Origin: an uncultured Massilia sp.
GTDB lineage: Bacteria > Pseudomonadota > Gammaproteobacteria > Burkholderiales > Burkholderiaceae
Length of the DNA: 23,284 bases
Reading direction: 5' to 3'
Assembly (NCBI GenBank): GCA_946886065.1
Contig: CAMPHU010000056.1
Coordinates: 1 to 23,284, forward strand
Below are positions 15,446 to 23,258 of the stretch, in pieces. Position 1 is the stretch's first letter. Each line of letters starts with the position of its first letter. Position numbers and translations under genes: made by a program. A model generated the notes under the pieces. It made no database searches. It worked only from the letters and a program-made list of their open reading frames with translations, and was not told the origin of the DNA.

Positions 15446-17569
15446 CTAGGCCACGCCCGCCGGCTGCCCGTAGCGTCGCTCGAACTGGGCCGCCGGCATC
15501 GGCGAGCCGAGCAGGTAGCCCTGCAGGGCGTCGCAGCCGCAGGTGTCCAGGAAGCGCCGCTGCGCGTCCAGCTCGACGCCTTCGGCCACGATGTCCAGGT
15601 CGAGCTTGCGCGCCAGGGTCACGATCGCTTCGACGATGGCGGCCGCGCTGCGGTCGGCGTGGGCGTCGTGCACGAAGCTGCGGTCGATCTTGAGGGCGGC
15701 CAGCGGGAAGCGGCGCAGGTAGGCCAGCGAGGAATAGCCGGTGCCGAAGTCGTCGAGCGCGAACTGCACGCCCAGCCGGCGCAGCCGGTGCATGCGCTCG
15801 ATCAGTGCCGGCAGGTTCTCGGCGAAGACGCTTTCGGTGATCTCGAGGGTCAGGCAGTGCGGCGGCGCGCCGGTGGCGGCCAGCACCTCGGCCACGGTGT
15901 CGGGGAAGCCCGGGTCGCGCATCTGGTGCACGCTGACGTTGACCGCGAGCTTGAGGCCGCGCAGCGCCGGGTTGTCGCGCCAGCGGGCCAGCAGGCGGCA
16001 GCTCTGTTCCAGCACGTGGCGCCCCAGCGGCGCGATCAGGCCCGAGGCTTCCGCCAGGCCGATGAATTCCCCGGGCGGGACCATCCCCAGGCTGCCCCGG
16101 TCCCAGCGCAGCAGCGCCTCGGCGCCGTTCAGCAGGCCGTCGCGGCCGAACTGCGGCTGGCAATACAGCACGAATTCCTGCTCGGCCAGCCCGGTGCGCA
16201 GGCTCTTTTCGAGGGCCGCCTGGCGGTCGGCCGCCGACTGCATGCTGGCCTCGAAGAAGCAGGCGGTATTGCGGCCCTCGGCCTTGGCCCGGTACATCGC
16301 GAGGTCGGCCTGCTTGAGCAGGGTTTCGATGTCGGTGGGCGCGCCGTCGAACAGGGTGATGCCGATGCTGGGCGTGGTGCTGGCGGTATGCGCGCCCAGC
16401 GCGAAGGGCTGGCCCAGGGTGTGCAGGATCTTGTTGGCGACGCCCTCGGTTTCGGCGGCCGCCTCGTCGGGGCAGAGCCCCAGGCTTTCCAGCACCACCA
16501 CGAACTCGTCGCCGCCCAGGCGCGAGAGGTGGTCGCTGGCGCGCAGGGTGGTGCGCAGGCGCGCCGCCACCTGCTTGAGCAGTTCGTCGCCCACGTCGTG
16601 GCCCAGGGTGTCGTTGAGCAGCTTGAAATTGTCGAGGTCGATGAACAGCAGGGCGGCGTACTCGTCGAGGCGGCGTGCGCGCGCCAGGCTGGTCCCGAGC
16701 TGCTCCATCAGGTAGCGGCGGTTGGACAGGCCGGTGAGGGGATCGAAGTAGGCCAGTTCGTAGATGCGCTGTTCGGTTTGCTTGCGCTCGGTCAGGTCGG
16801 TGTTGGTGCCCGACATCCGCAGCGGCCTGCCGTCGGGATCGCGCGAGACGTAGCCGCGCGACAGCACGGGCAGGTAGTGGCCATCCTGGTGGCGCATGCG
16901 GAACTCGATGCTGTAGGCGTCGCGCGCTTCCTCCAGCACCTGGCGCACGAAGGCGCGGACCCGGGGCTCGTCCTCGGGATGGATCAGCTGCATCGCCGTT
17001 TCCGGCTGCGCGGGCATGTCGCCGGGCTTGTAGCCCAGCACTTCCCACCAGCGATCGGAGTAATAGACCTCGCCCGTGCGCAGGTCCCAGTCCCAGGAAG
17101 CGTCGGTGGAACCGCGCAGGACCAGTTCCAGCCTTTCCTCGGACTTCTGCGCCTTGCGCTGGGCGCGCTTGAGGGCGGTGCAATCGGTGAAGCAGACCAC
17201 GACGCGCTCGAGATGGCCGTGCGCGTCGCGTTCCGGATAGGCGTTGCAGATCATCCAGCGGATGATGCCGCGCCCGTCCCGGCGCATGCCGACGACGTAA
17301 TGCGACAGCGGCTTGCCGGTCTTCAATACCACGTTGACGGGGTAGTCGGGTTCGCGCATCGGCGAGCCGTCATCGTGTACGAAGTTCCAGTGCGCGGGGT
17401 CGGATTCGGTGCCGACCAGCACCTCCTGGCTGCGGTCGAGCAGGCGGCTGGCCAGGCGGTTGGCGGACAGGATGCGGCCATCCTTGTCATGGACGACCAC
17501 GCCCGCTGGCAAGTGTTCCAGCAGCTCGTCCAGGCGCTGCTGGACGTCGGGAGGCAAACGGGACAGCAT
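15446..17569 (-). CDS. PAS-PAS-GGDEF-EAL cyclic-di-GMP turnover protein
   Basis: Cytoplasmic regulator of the second messenger c-di-GMP. The start at 17569 (707 residues) has GGCGGA 5 nt upstream; an in-frame GTG at 17596 lacks a ribosome site. Domains: PAS ~15-130, PAS (PAS_3-like, WDWDLRTGEVYYSDRWWEVLGY) ~145-262, GGDEF ~270-438, EAL ~452-700. The cyclase active site is intact (GGDEF, 352-356), with an inhibitory I-site RASD at 343-346. The phosphodiesterase site is also intact: EALLRW (484-489), TLEITES, DDFGTGYSS, KIDRSFV and AEGVE. Both activities are therefore possible, and the PAS domains probably choose between them. No transmembrane segment is seen, so the signal is intracellular. 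It is convergent with the LytTR pair. Confidence 0.93.
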   Translation of the reverse strand: MLSRLPPDVQQRLDELLEHLPAGVVVHDKDGRILSANRLASRLLDRSQEVLVGTESDPAHWNFVHDDGSPMREPDYPVNVVLKTGKPLSHYVVGMRRDGRGIIRWMICNAYPERDAHGHLERVVVCFTDCTALKRAQRKAQKSEERLELVLRGSTDASWDWDLRTGEVYYSDRWWEVLGYKPGDMPAQPETAMQLIHPEDEPRVRAFVRQVLEEARDAYSIEFRMRHQDGHYLPVLSRGYVSRDPDGRPLRMSGTNTDLTERKQTEQRIYELAYFDPLTGLSNRRYLMEQLGTSLARARRLDEYAALLFIDLDNFKLLNDTLGHDVGDELLKQVAARLRTTLRASDHLSRLGGDEFVVVLESLGLCPDEAAAETEGVANKILHTLGQPFALGAHTASTTPSIGITLFDGAPTDIETLLKQADLAMYRAKAEGRNTACFFEASMQSAADRQAALEKSLRTGLAEQEFVLYCQPQFGRDGLLNGAEALLRWDRGSLGMVPPGEFIGLAEASGLIAPLGRHVLEQSCRLLARWRDNPALRGLKLAVNVSVHQMRDPGFPDTVAEVLAATGAPPHCLTLEITESVFAENLPALIERMHRLRRLGVQFALDDFGTGYSSLAYLRRFPLAALKIDRSFVHDAHADRSAAAIVEAIVTLARKLDLDIVAEGVELDAQRRFLDTCGCDALQGYLLGSPMPAAQFERRYGQPAGVA

Positions 17570-17686
17570 GGTGTTCCGCCAGTCATCTAGTCGCACGGGA
17601 TTGTCATACTAACAGTGAGGGGGCAGCGGCGGCGCAGCCTTGGCGCGGCGGCGGTCCACGCTGCGGCGATGTTTCCCGCCGGACCC

Positions 17687-18391
17687 TCAGGCCGCGAGCG
17701 GCAATGCCGGGGCTTGCGCCCGGGCGCGGTGCCAGCAGTCGAACATCTGCTCGAACACGTCGAACAGCTCGTCGACCACCCCCACGGCGGTCTCGAACTC
17801 GCCGATGCGCAGCAGGTAGCCGCTGCCTTCCACGCCGTCCTGGTCCTTGGCGTGGCTCGCTTCCGCGTGCTGGTGCACCTTGCCGAAGTAGTCGAGCCGG
17901 TCGGAGAGGCCGAGCTCGCCCACCAGGCGGTACATGGGTTCGTTGAAGCAGGCGAAGGTCGCTTCCAGCGCCTCGACGATGGCCATGCGCAGGAAAGGCG
18001 TGCGGTGGGTCTTGGCCAGGAAGATGCCGTGGTAGACGACCTCGCGGGTGGCACGGTGTTCAGGGCTCCAGACTTCGGTGAAGGCCTCGGCCGCCGGCAC
18101 GCCCAGCAGGCGGCGCCCGTGCTCGATGCGGGCCAGGTCTTCCAGGTACCACTGCCAGTGGAAGGAATCCTCGTCGCAGTGCCGGTGCACGCTTTGCTGC
18201 AGCGGGGAGTCGTCGTGTTCGTCGCGCAGGGCGGCCAGCATGTCCTTGAAGCCCATCGTGAAGAACATCATCGCCGGGACGAAGGAAAGGCGCTCGCAGG
18301 GGGCGATGGCGGCATCGCCGATGTAGGTGCACAGGGCCGACTGGCGCAGCCGCGCCTGGCGCGCTTCGATGACGGAATTGAGGATGTCCAT
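17687..18391 (-). CDS. Heme-oxygenase-like fold protein, probable non-heme diiron enzyme
   Basis: A 234-residue all-helical product. The start at 18391 has AGGA about 5 nt upstream; longer readings add ~90 Pro/Ser-rich residues with no fold. Helices carry metal-ligand-like motifs: EDSFHWQWYLEDL (Glu74, His78), AIVEALEATF (Glu140) and KVHQHAEASH (His175, Glu177, His180). This spacing is like the iron-containing redox enzymes / heme-oxygenase-like diiron oxidases, a family that includes N-oxygenases and desaturase-like enzymes. I cannot identify a substrate. The family call is by pattern, not alignment. It is divergent from the DUF455-polB operon (251-bp gap), so both sides of that promoter region carry predicted diiron proteins. 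The last ~15 residues are a disordered Ala/Pro tail. Confidence 0.6.
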   Translation of the reverse strand: MDILNSVIEARQARLRQSALCTYIGDAAIAPCERLSFVPAMMFFTMGFKDMLAALRDEHDDSPLQQSVHRHCDEDSFHWQWYLEDLARIEHGRRLLGVPAAEAFTEVWSPEHRATREVVYHGIFLAKTHRTPFLRMAIVEALEATFACFNEPMYRLVGELGLSDRLDYFGKVHQHAEASHAKDQDGVEGSGYLLRIGEFETAVGVVDELFDVFEQMFDCWHRARAQAPALPLAA

Positions 18392-18642
18392 GGTGTCCTG
18401 GTAAGGTGGTTGCACGGTGGTTCGGTGCGGCCTGCCCGGCGCCGGGACTGCGTTGTGCAGCGGCGTCGGCAGGCTGGCAGGGCACAGTCTAGTCAGGGCG
18501 GGCCCGGATTTCTTCCCCCACGGACGGGGGGAGTGAAGGCTTGACCCCGAGGGCGGCATGCATATGCGGCTGCCCCGATTGCAATGGGAAAGGGGGGCGC
18601 GGATTTGGTAAACTGCATGGTTTTCCCTGTACAGGTTTTCCC
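18392..18642. promoter_or_regulatory. Divergent promoter region between the diiron-like gene and DUF455-polB
   Basis: The 251-bp gap is GC-rich. It includes a hairpin TCCCCC (18514-18519) / GGGGGA (18527-18532) and a perfect 10-bp palindrome CCTGTACAGG (18626-18635), 7 bp before the DUF455 start. No spaced -35/-10 pair is convincing. The palindrome is not a LexA box, because CTG and CAG are 2 bp apart, not 10. Confidence 0.4.
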
Positions 18643-19443
18643 ATGGAGCGCTCCGTCGAGCTCCGCGCATGCGCGCTGCAATGTCTGCTTGAAACCGATC
18701 CCGCCGCCAAGGCCGCCGGCGTCGCCGCCATGGCGCGGGCCTGCGGGGAGGGCAGGTGGCGGGTCGACACCCAGGCCGTCCTGGAGGCGCAGGGCCCGGT
18801 CCCGGGCCGGCCCGCCAGGCCGGAGCTGGTGCCGCCGCGCCTGGTGGGCAGGCGCTCGATGGCGACCGTCGAAGGGCGCGCCATGCTGGTCCACGCCCTG
18901 GCGCACATCGAGTTCAACGCCATCAACCTGGCCCTCGACGCCATCTGGCGCTTCGCCGGCATGCCGCCCGCCTACTACGCCGACTGGCTGCGCGTGGCGC
19001 ACGAGGAGTCCCTGCATTTCCTGATGCTGGGCGCCCACCTGGCCACGCTGGGCTACGGCTATGGCGATTTCAGCGGCCACGACAGCCTGTGGGAGATGGT
19101 CGGCAAGACCAGCGGCGACGTCCTGGCGCGCATGGCCCTGGTGCCGCGCACGATGGAAGCGCGCGGCCTGGACGCCATTCCGCCGCTGCGCGCCAAGCTG
19201 GCCCAGGCCGGCGACCCGGCGGCGGCGGCGATCCTCGACCGCCTGCTGGCGGACGAAGTCGGCCACGTGGAGATCGGCAACCGCTGGTACTTCCACCTGT
19301 GCGCGCAGCGCGGCCTGGATCCGCTGCCGACCTACGACGAGCTGACGGTGCGCTACAAGGCGCCGGTCCTGAAAGGGCCTTTCAACGTCGAGGCGCGCCG
19401 CCGGGCCGGCTTCAGCGACCTGGAACTGCAGCGCTACCTGTGA
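18643..19443 (+). CDS. DUF455 ferritin-like (predicted diiron) protein
   Basis: The start at 18643 (MERSVELRA) gives 266 residues, normal for DUF455. An AGG lies 7 nt upstream, inside a palindrome. The four-helix ferritin-like pattern E, ExxH, E, ExxH is complete: Glu90 (HIEFNAINLALDA), Glu122/His125 (HEESLHF), Glu172 (RTMEARGLDA), Glu205/His208 (ADEVGHVEIG). That is the ligand set of diiron carboxylate enzymes, related in fold to the tRNA hydroxylase MiaE. The function of DUF455 is not established to my knowledge. The TGA stop and the polB ATG share one base (TGATG, 19441-19445), so the two proteins are made from one mRNA with coupled translation. This implies a role linked to replication or repair, or a need for equal dosage; that link is inference. 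Confidence 0.85.
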   Translation: MERSVELRACALQCLLETDPAAKAAGVAAMARACGEGRWRVDTQAVLEAQGPVPGRPARPELVPPRLVGRRSMATVEGRAMLVHALAHIEFNAINLALDAIWRFAGMPPAYYADWLRVAHEESLHFLMLGAHLATLGYGYGDFSGHDSLWEMVGKTSGDVLARMALVPRTMEARGLDAIPPLRAKLAQAGDPAAAAILDRLLADEVGHVEIGNRWYFHLCAQRGLDPLPTYDELTVRYKAPVLKGPFNVEARRRAGFSDLELQRYL

Positions 19444-21821
19444 TGGACGCGTCCGAGGAAACCACCAGCGGGCAGGGCTTCCTGCTGACCCGCCACTGGC
19501 GCGACCTGGAGTCCGGCTGCGAAGTCGAATTCTGGCTCGCCACCGATGCGGGCCCGCGCCGCGTGCGCCTGCCGGCCCAGACGCCGGTGGCCTTCGTGCC
19601 CGCGGAAGTCGGCGACGCCGTCAGGCAGCTGCTGGAGCGCGAGCAAGGCTGGGAGCTGCGGCCGCTGGCGCTGACGGACTTCCATCACCGCCCCGTACTG
19701 GGCTTGTACTGCCGCCAGTACCGCCAGCTGCTGCGCCTGGAAAAGCGCCTGCGCCAGCACGGGATCGGGATGTACGAGGCGGACGTGCGCCCGCCCGAGC
19801 GCTACCTGATGGAGCGGTTCATCACGGCGCCGGTCGCGTTCGCGGGGCGCCCGGGCGAAGGCCCGCTGGTGCTGGACGGCCAGCTCAAGCCGGCGCCCGG
19901 CTACCGCCCCGTGCTGCGCACCGTCTCGCTCGACATCGAAACCACCTTCCAGGGCGACCTCTACTCGATCGCGCTGGAAGGCTGCGGCCAGCGCCAGGTG
20001 TACATGCTCGGCCCGCCGAACGGCGACCCGTCGCAGGTCGACTTCGACCTGGAGTACTGCGCCACCCGCCCCGAGCTGCTGGAGCGCCTGGAAGCGTGGT
20101 TCGCGCGCCACGATCCGGACGCCGTGATCGGCTGGAACGTGGTCCAGTTCGACCTGCGCGTGCTGCAGAAGCATGCGGACCGCGGCAAGCGCCCGCTCAG
20201 GCTGGGACGCGGGGGCGCCGCGCTCGAATGGCGCGAAGACCGGGGCGGCCAGGAACACTACTTCGTCGGCATCGCCGGGCGCCTGGTCATCGACGGCATC
20301 GAAGCGCTGCGCTCGGCGACCTGGAGCTTCCCGTCCTTCAGCCTGGAGAGCGTGGCGCAGTCGCTGCTGGGCGAAGGCAAATCGATCGACAATCCCTTCG
20401 ACCGCATGGCCGAGATCGACCGCATGTTCGCCGAGGACAAGCCGCAGCTGGCGCGCTACAACCTGAAGGACTGCGAACTGGTCACCCGCATCTTCGCCAG
20501 GACCGGCGTGATGGCCTTCCTGCTGGAGCGCGCCAGCGTGACCGGCCTGGCGGCGGACCGCAGCGGCGGCTCGGTGGCGGCCTTCGAGCACCTGTACATG
20601 CCGGTGATGCACCGGCAAGGCCACGTGGCGCCCAACATCGGCGACGTGGCGGGCGCCGACAGCCCGGGCGGCTTCGTGATGGACTCGCGCTCCGGCCTGT
20701 ACGACTCGGTGCTGGTGCTCGACTACAAGAGCCTGTACCCGTCCATCATCCGCACCTTCCTGATCGACCCGGTGGGCCTGGTCGAGGGCCTGCGCGAACC
20801 GGAGGAGGCCACGGTGCCGGGCTTCCGCGGCGGGCGCTTCTCGCGCACCAGGCACTGCCTGCCGGGCATCGTGACCCAGGTGTGGGCCGGGCGCGAAGCG
20901 GCCAAGCGCGAGCGCAACGTGCCGCTGGCCCAGGCGCTGAAGATCATCATGAACGCCTTCTACGGGGTGCTCGGGACCACCGGCTGCCGCTTCTTCGATC
21001 CGCGCCTGGCCTCCTCGATCACCATGCGCGGGCACGAGATCATGCACCGCACGCGCGCGCTGATCGAGGAGCGGGGCTACCAGGTGATCTACGGCGACAC
21101 CGACTCCACCTTCGTGTGGCTCGGAGGCGCCCATGCCGACGCCGACGCGGAGCGCATCGGCCGCGCCCTGGTGGAGCATGTGAACCGCTGGTGGCGCAGC
21201 CACCTGCGCGAGGAGCTGGGCCTGGAGAGCGCGCTGGAGCTGGAATACGACGTGCACTTCCGGCGCTTCCTGATGCCGACCGTGCGCGGCTCGGACGAAG
21301 GGAGCAAGAAGCGCTACGCCGGCCTGGTGACGGGAGCGGACGGGCGCGACGAGATGGTCTACCGGGGCCTGGAGACGGTGCGCACCGACTGGACGCCGCT
21401 GGCCCAGCAGTTCCAGCAAGGCCTGTACGAACGGATCTTCAAGAACCAGCCCTACGAGGACTATGTGCGCGGCTACGTGGCCGCCACCCTGCGCGGCGAA
21501 CACGATGCGCTGCTGGTCTACCGCAAGCGCCTGCGCCGGCCGCTCGAGGAATACCAGCGCAACGTGCCGCCGCACGTGCGCGCGGCCCGCATGGCCGACG
21601 AGCACCACCTGCGCCATGGCCGGCCGGCGATCTACCGCAAGGGCGGATGGATCCGCTACGTGATGACCACGGCCGGTCCCGAGCCCATGGAAACCTTGCA
21701 TTCGCCGATCGACTACGAGCATTACCTGAGCCGGCAACTGGAGCCGGTGGCCGACGCCATCCTGCCTTTCCTGGGGGAGCGCTTCGGCCGCCTGACCAGC
21801 CGCCAGGGCGCGCTATTCTAG
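19443..21821 (+). CDS. polB: DNA polymerase II (family B, proofreading)
   Basis: Family B repair and translesion-capable polymerase with 3'-5' exonuclease, acting in replication restart and lesion bypass. The 792-residue product is close to the E. coli enzyme (783). Exonuclease motifs are intact: Exo I SLDIET (Asp164, Glu166), Exo II WNVVQFDLRV (Asp237), Exo III YNLKD (Tyr339, Asp343). Polymerase motifs are intact: A DYKSLYPSII (427-436), B KIIMNAFYG (500-508), C YGDTDS (550-555), and KKRYAG. The last residues QGALF fit the QxxLF peptide that binds the beta sliding clamp. The start at 19443 overlaps the DUF455 stop by one base. No LexA box is seen upstream of the operon, unlike E. coli polB. 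The stop shares a CTAG with the convergent monooxygenase gene. Confidence 0.96.
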   Translation: MDASEETTSGQGFLLTRHWRDLESGCEVEFWLATDAGPRRVRLPAQTPVAFVPAEVGDAVRQLLEREQGWELRPLALTDFHHRPVLGLYCRQYRQLLRLEKRLRQHGIGMYEADVRPPERYLMERFITAPVAFAGRPGEGPLVLDGQLKPAPGYRPVLRTVSLDIETTFQGDLYSIALEGCGQRQVYMLGPPNGDPSQVDFDLEYCATRPELLERLEAWFARHDPDAVIGWNVVQFDLRVLQKHADRGKRPLRLGRGGAALEWREDRGGQEHYFVGIAGRLVIDGIEALRSATWSFPSFSLESVAQSLLGEGKSIDNPFDRMAEIDRMFAEDKPQLARYNLKDCELVTRIFARTGVMAFLLERASVTGLAADRSGGSVAAFEHLYMPVMHRQGHVAPNIGDVAGADSPGGFVMDSRSGLYDSVLVLDYKSLYPSIIRTFLIDPVGLVEGLREPEEATVPGFRGGRFSRTRHCLPGIVTQVWAGREAAKRERNVPLAQALKIIMNAFYGVLGTTGCRFFDPRLASSITMRGHEIMHRTRALIEERGYQVIYGDTDSTFVWLGGAHADADAERIGRALVEHVNRWWRSHLREELGLESALELEYDVHFRRFLMPTVRGSDEGSKKRYAGLVTGADGRDEMVYRGLETVRTDWTPLAQQFQQGLYERIFKNQPYEDYVRGYVAATLRGEHDALLVYRKRLRRPLEEYQRNVPPHVRAARMADEHHLRHGRPAIYRKGGWIRYVMTTAGPEPMETLHSPIDYEHYLSRQLEPVADAILPFLGERFGRLTSRQGALF

Positions 21822-23002
21822 GCCTGGCCGGCCGGATCGACGCTCCAGGCGCCGCGCACGCAGCGCCTTGGCGCGGCGATACTCCGGTGCATGAGCCAGC
21901 GTGTGCCCGGGACCCGCAGGGCGCCGGCGAACAGCAGGTCGCGCCACAAGCCTTTGCCGTCCGCCTGGAAGCAGGGCGTCAAGGCGCGGCTCAAGGCCTG
22001 GTAGGCGCGCACTGTCGACAACCTGGCTGCCGAATAGCGCCGCAGGCCTTCGGCCGGACCCGCCTGGCCGACGTGGGCGGCCAGTGCGAGCGCATCCTGC
22101 ACCGCCAGGGTCGAGCCCAGGCCCAGCTGCGGGCTCATCGCATGGGCCGCGTCGCCCACGATGCAGACCGGGCCGGCGGCCAGGCGCCGCGGGCGTGCGT
22201 GGCAATAGGCCGCGAAGGCGAACTGTGCGTGCGAATGGATGCGTTCGACCACCGGCGCCGACTCCGGCCACAGGGCGAGCAGCTCGCGCCTGAAGTCCGC
22301 GATGGGCGCCGCAAGCCAGGCGTCGTAGCGGTCGCGCCGCAGGCTCCAGAAGAAAGACACGCGCAGCCGGCCGCCGATGCGCTCGGTGGGCATGATGCCG
22401 AACATCCGCGCGGTGCCGCCATAGCGCTGCCCGAGAATGTGCGGATCGGGCCAGTCGTCGAGGTCGATCAGCGACCACAGCGCCCCCCAGCGGTAGGGTG
22501 CGGCCTGCACCGCCAGTCCGCAGGCGGCCGGAAGCGTGGAGTTCGCGCCATTGGCGATGACGACGATGTCGCAGGCCCGCTCCTGGCCGTCGGAGACGAT
22601 GCTGGCGGCGCCGCCGTGGGTATGCACCGCGTCCACGCCGCAGCCGAAGCGCATAAGCACGCCGAGGCGCTCGCACTCGCGCAGCAGGACGCCGCCCAGG
22701 GCCGAACGGCTCACCGCACGCGCTTCGAGGTCCGCATACGGGATGTCGACCAGCTTCCAGCCGCGTTCGCTCAAGCCGACCAGGCGCGCGATCGGTACGC
22801 TGGCCGCCTCGAAGGCGGGGCCGACGCCAAGGTCGTGCAGCGCCGCCACGCCCTGGGGCTGGATCAGCACGCCGGCGCCCAGCGTCGCCAGCCCGGGATG
22901 CTTTTCGAAGACCTCGACCGCGTGTCCGGCGCGGGCGAAGGCAATGGCGGTGGCGAGGCCGGCGGTGCCGGCGCCGGCGATGCCGACACGGTAGGCGGGC
23001 AT
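21818..23002 (-). CDS. FAD-dependent monooxygenase (aromatic-hydroxylase-like) with altered DG motif
   Basis: Group A flavoprotein monooxygenase fold, of the type that hydroxylates salicylate, 3-hydroxybenzoate or similar compounds. The start at 23002 has AGGA 8 nt upstream. In 394 residues the FAD fingerprint GAGTAG (10-15) and VFEKHP (31-36) are clear, and the GD motif GDAAHAMSPQLGLGSTLAVQD (from 283) is intact. The DG motif that should read DGxxSxxR reads NGANSTLP (151-158). The Asp and the Arg that help hold FAD and NAD(P)H are therefore replaced. The protein may use its flavin differently or belong to a divergent clade. No ring-cleavage or aromatic-degradation gene is near, so the substrate is unknown. 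It overlaps the end of polB by the shared stop CTAG. Confidence 0.85.
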   Translation of the reverse strand: MPAYRVGIAGAGTAGLATAIAFARAGHAVEVFEKHPGLATLGAGVLIQPQGVAALHDLGVGPAFEAASVPIARLVGLSERGWKLVDIPYADLEARAVSRSALGGVLLRECERLGVLMRFGCGVDAVHTHGGAASIVSDGQERACDIVVIANGANSTLPAACGLAVQAAPYRWGALWSLIDLDDWPDPHILGQRYGGTARMFGIMPTERIGGRLRVSFFWSLRRDRYDAWLAAPIADFRRELLALWPESAPVVERIHSHAQFAFAAYCHARPRRLAAGPVCIVGDAAHAMSPQLGLGSTLAVQDALALAAHVGQAGPAEGLRRYSAARLSTVRAYQALSRALTPCFQADGKGLWRDLLFAGALRVPGTRWLMHRSIAAPRRCVRGAWSVDPAGQA

Positions 23003-23037
23003 GCTGCGGTCCTGTCATAAAGTGTTCGTTAGGCAAC

Positions 23038-23043
23038 AGTATA
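23038..23043 (-). promoter_or_regulatory. -10 candidate for the monooxygenase gene
   Basis: On the minus strand this reads TATACT, 35 nt upstream of the ATG at 23002. No good -35 lies 16-18 bp further upstream, so it is a weak call. Confidence 0.3.
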
Positions 23044-23172
23044 GCCGCTTGCCACGCCGGCGGGGCGCGCCGCGCAGGGTGGGCGCGACGACAGCGTGCC
23101 GCTTGTGACGGTGATAATTCGTGGTTTTTTGGGCACGTTCGCTCTTCAGTTTGCGCGGGATTTAAGGCCGTA

Positions 23173-23203
23173 TTGACCCAAGCAAGAGCTTCACGTCTAG
23201 AAT
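23173..23203 (+). promoter_or_regulatory. Sigma-70-like promoter for the gene at the right edge
   Basis: TTGACC (23173-23178) and TAGAAT (23198-23203) are separated by 19 bp, slightly long but within the usable range. The predicted transcript start is near 23210, giving a leader of about 50 nt before the ATG at 23259. Confidence 0.5.
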
Positions 23204-23258
23204 GCTTTCCGTACGGCATCACAATCATCACTACAGCATCCATTCATCGGGAAACGCA

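Noticed and set aside
18514..18532. Intrinsic terminator
   Set aside because: It is a hairpin in a divergent promoter region with no gene ending there and no T-tract.
18626..18635. LexA/SOS box before DUF455-polB
   Set aside because: The motif is CTG-N2-CAG; a LexA box needs CTG-N10-CAG.
19434..21737. A 767-codon open frame on the minus strand opposite polB
   Set aside because: High-GC shadow: low-complexity Ala/Arg/Gly/Val/His-rich reading without domains, fully opposite a polB with all catalytic motifs.
20096..23020. A 974-codon plus-strand frame crossing polB and the monooxygenase
   Set aside because: It overlaps two well-supported genes in another frame or strand and is Arg/Pro/Gly-rich with no motif.
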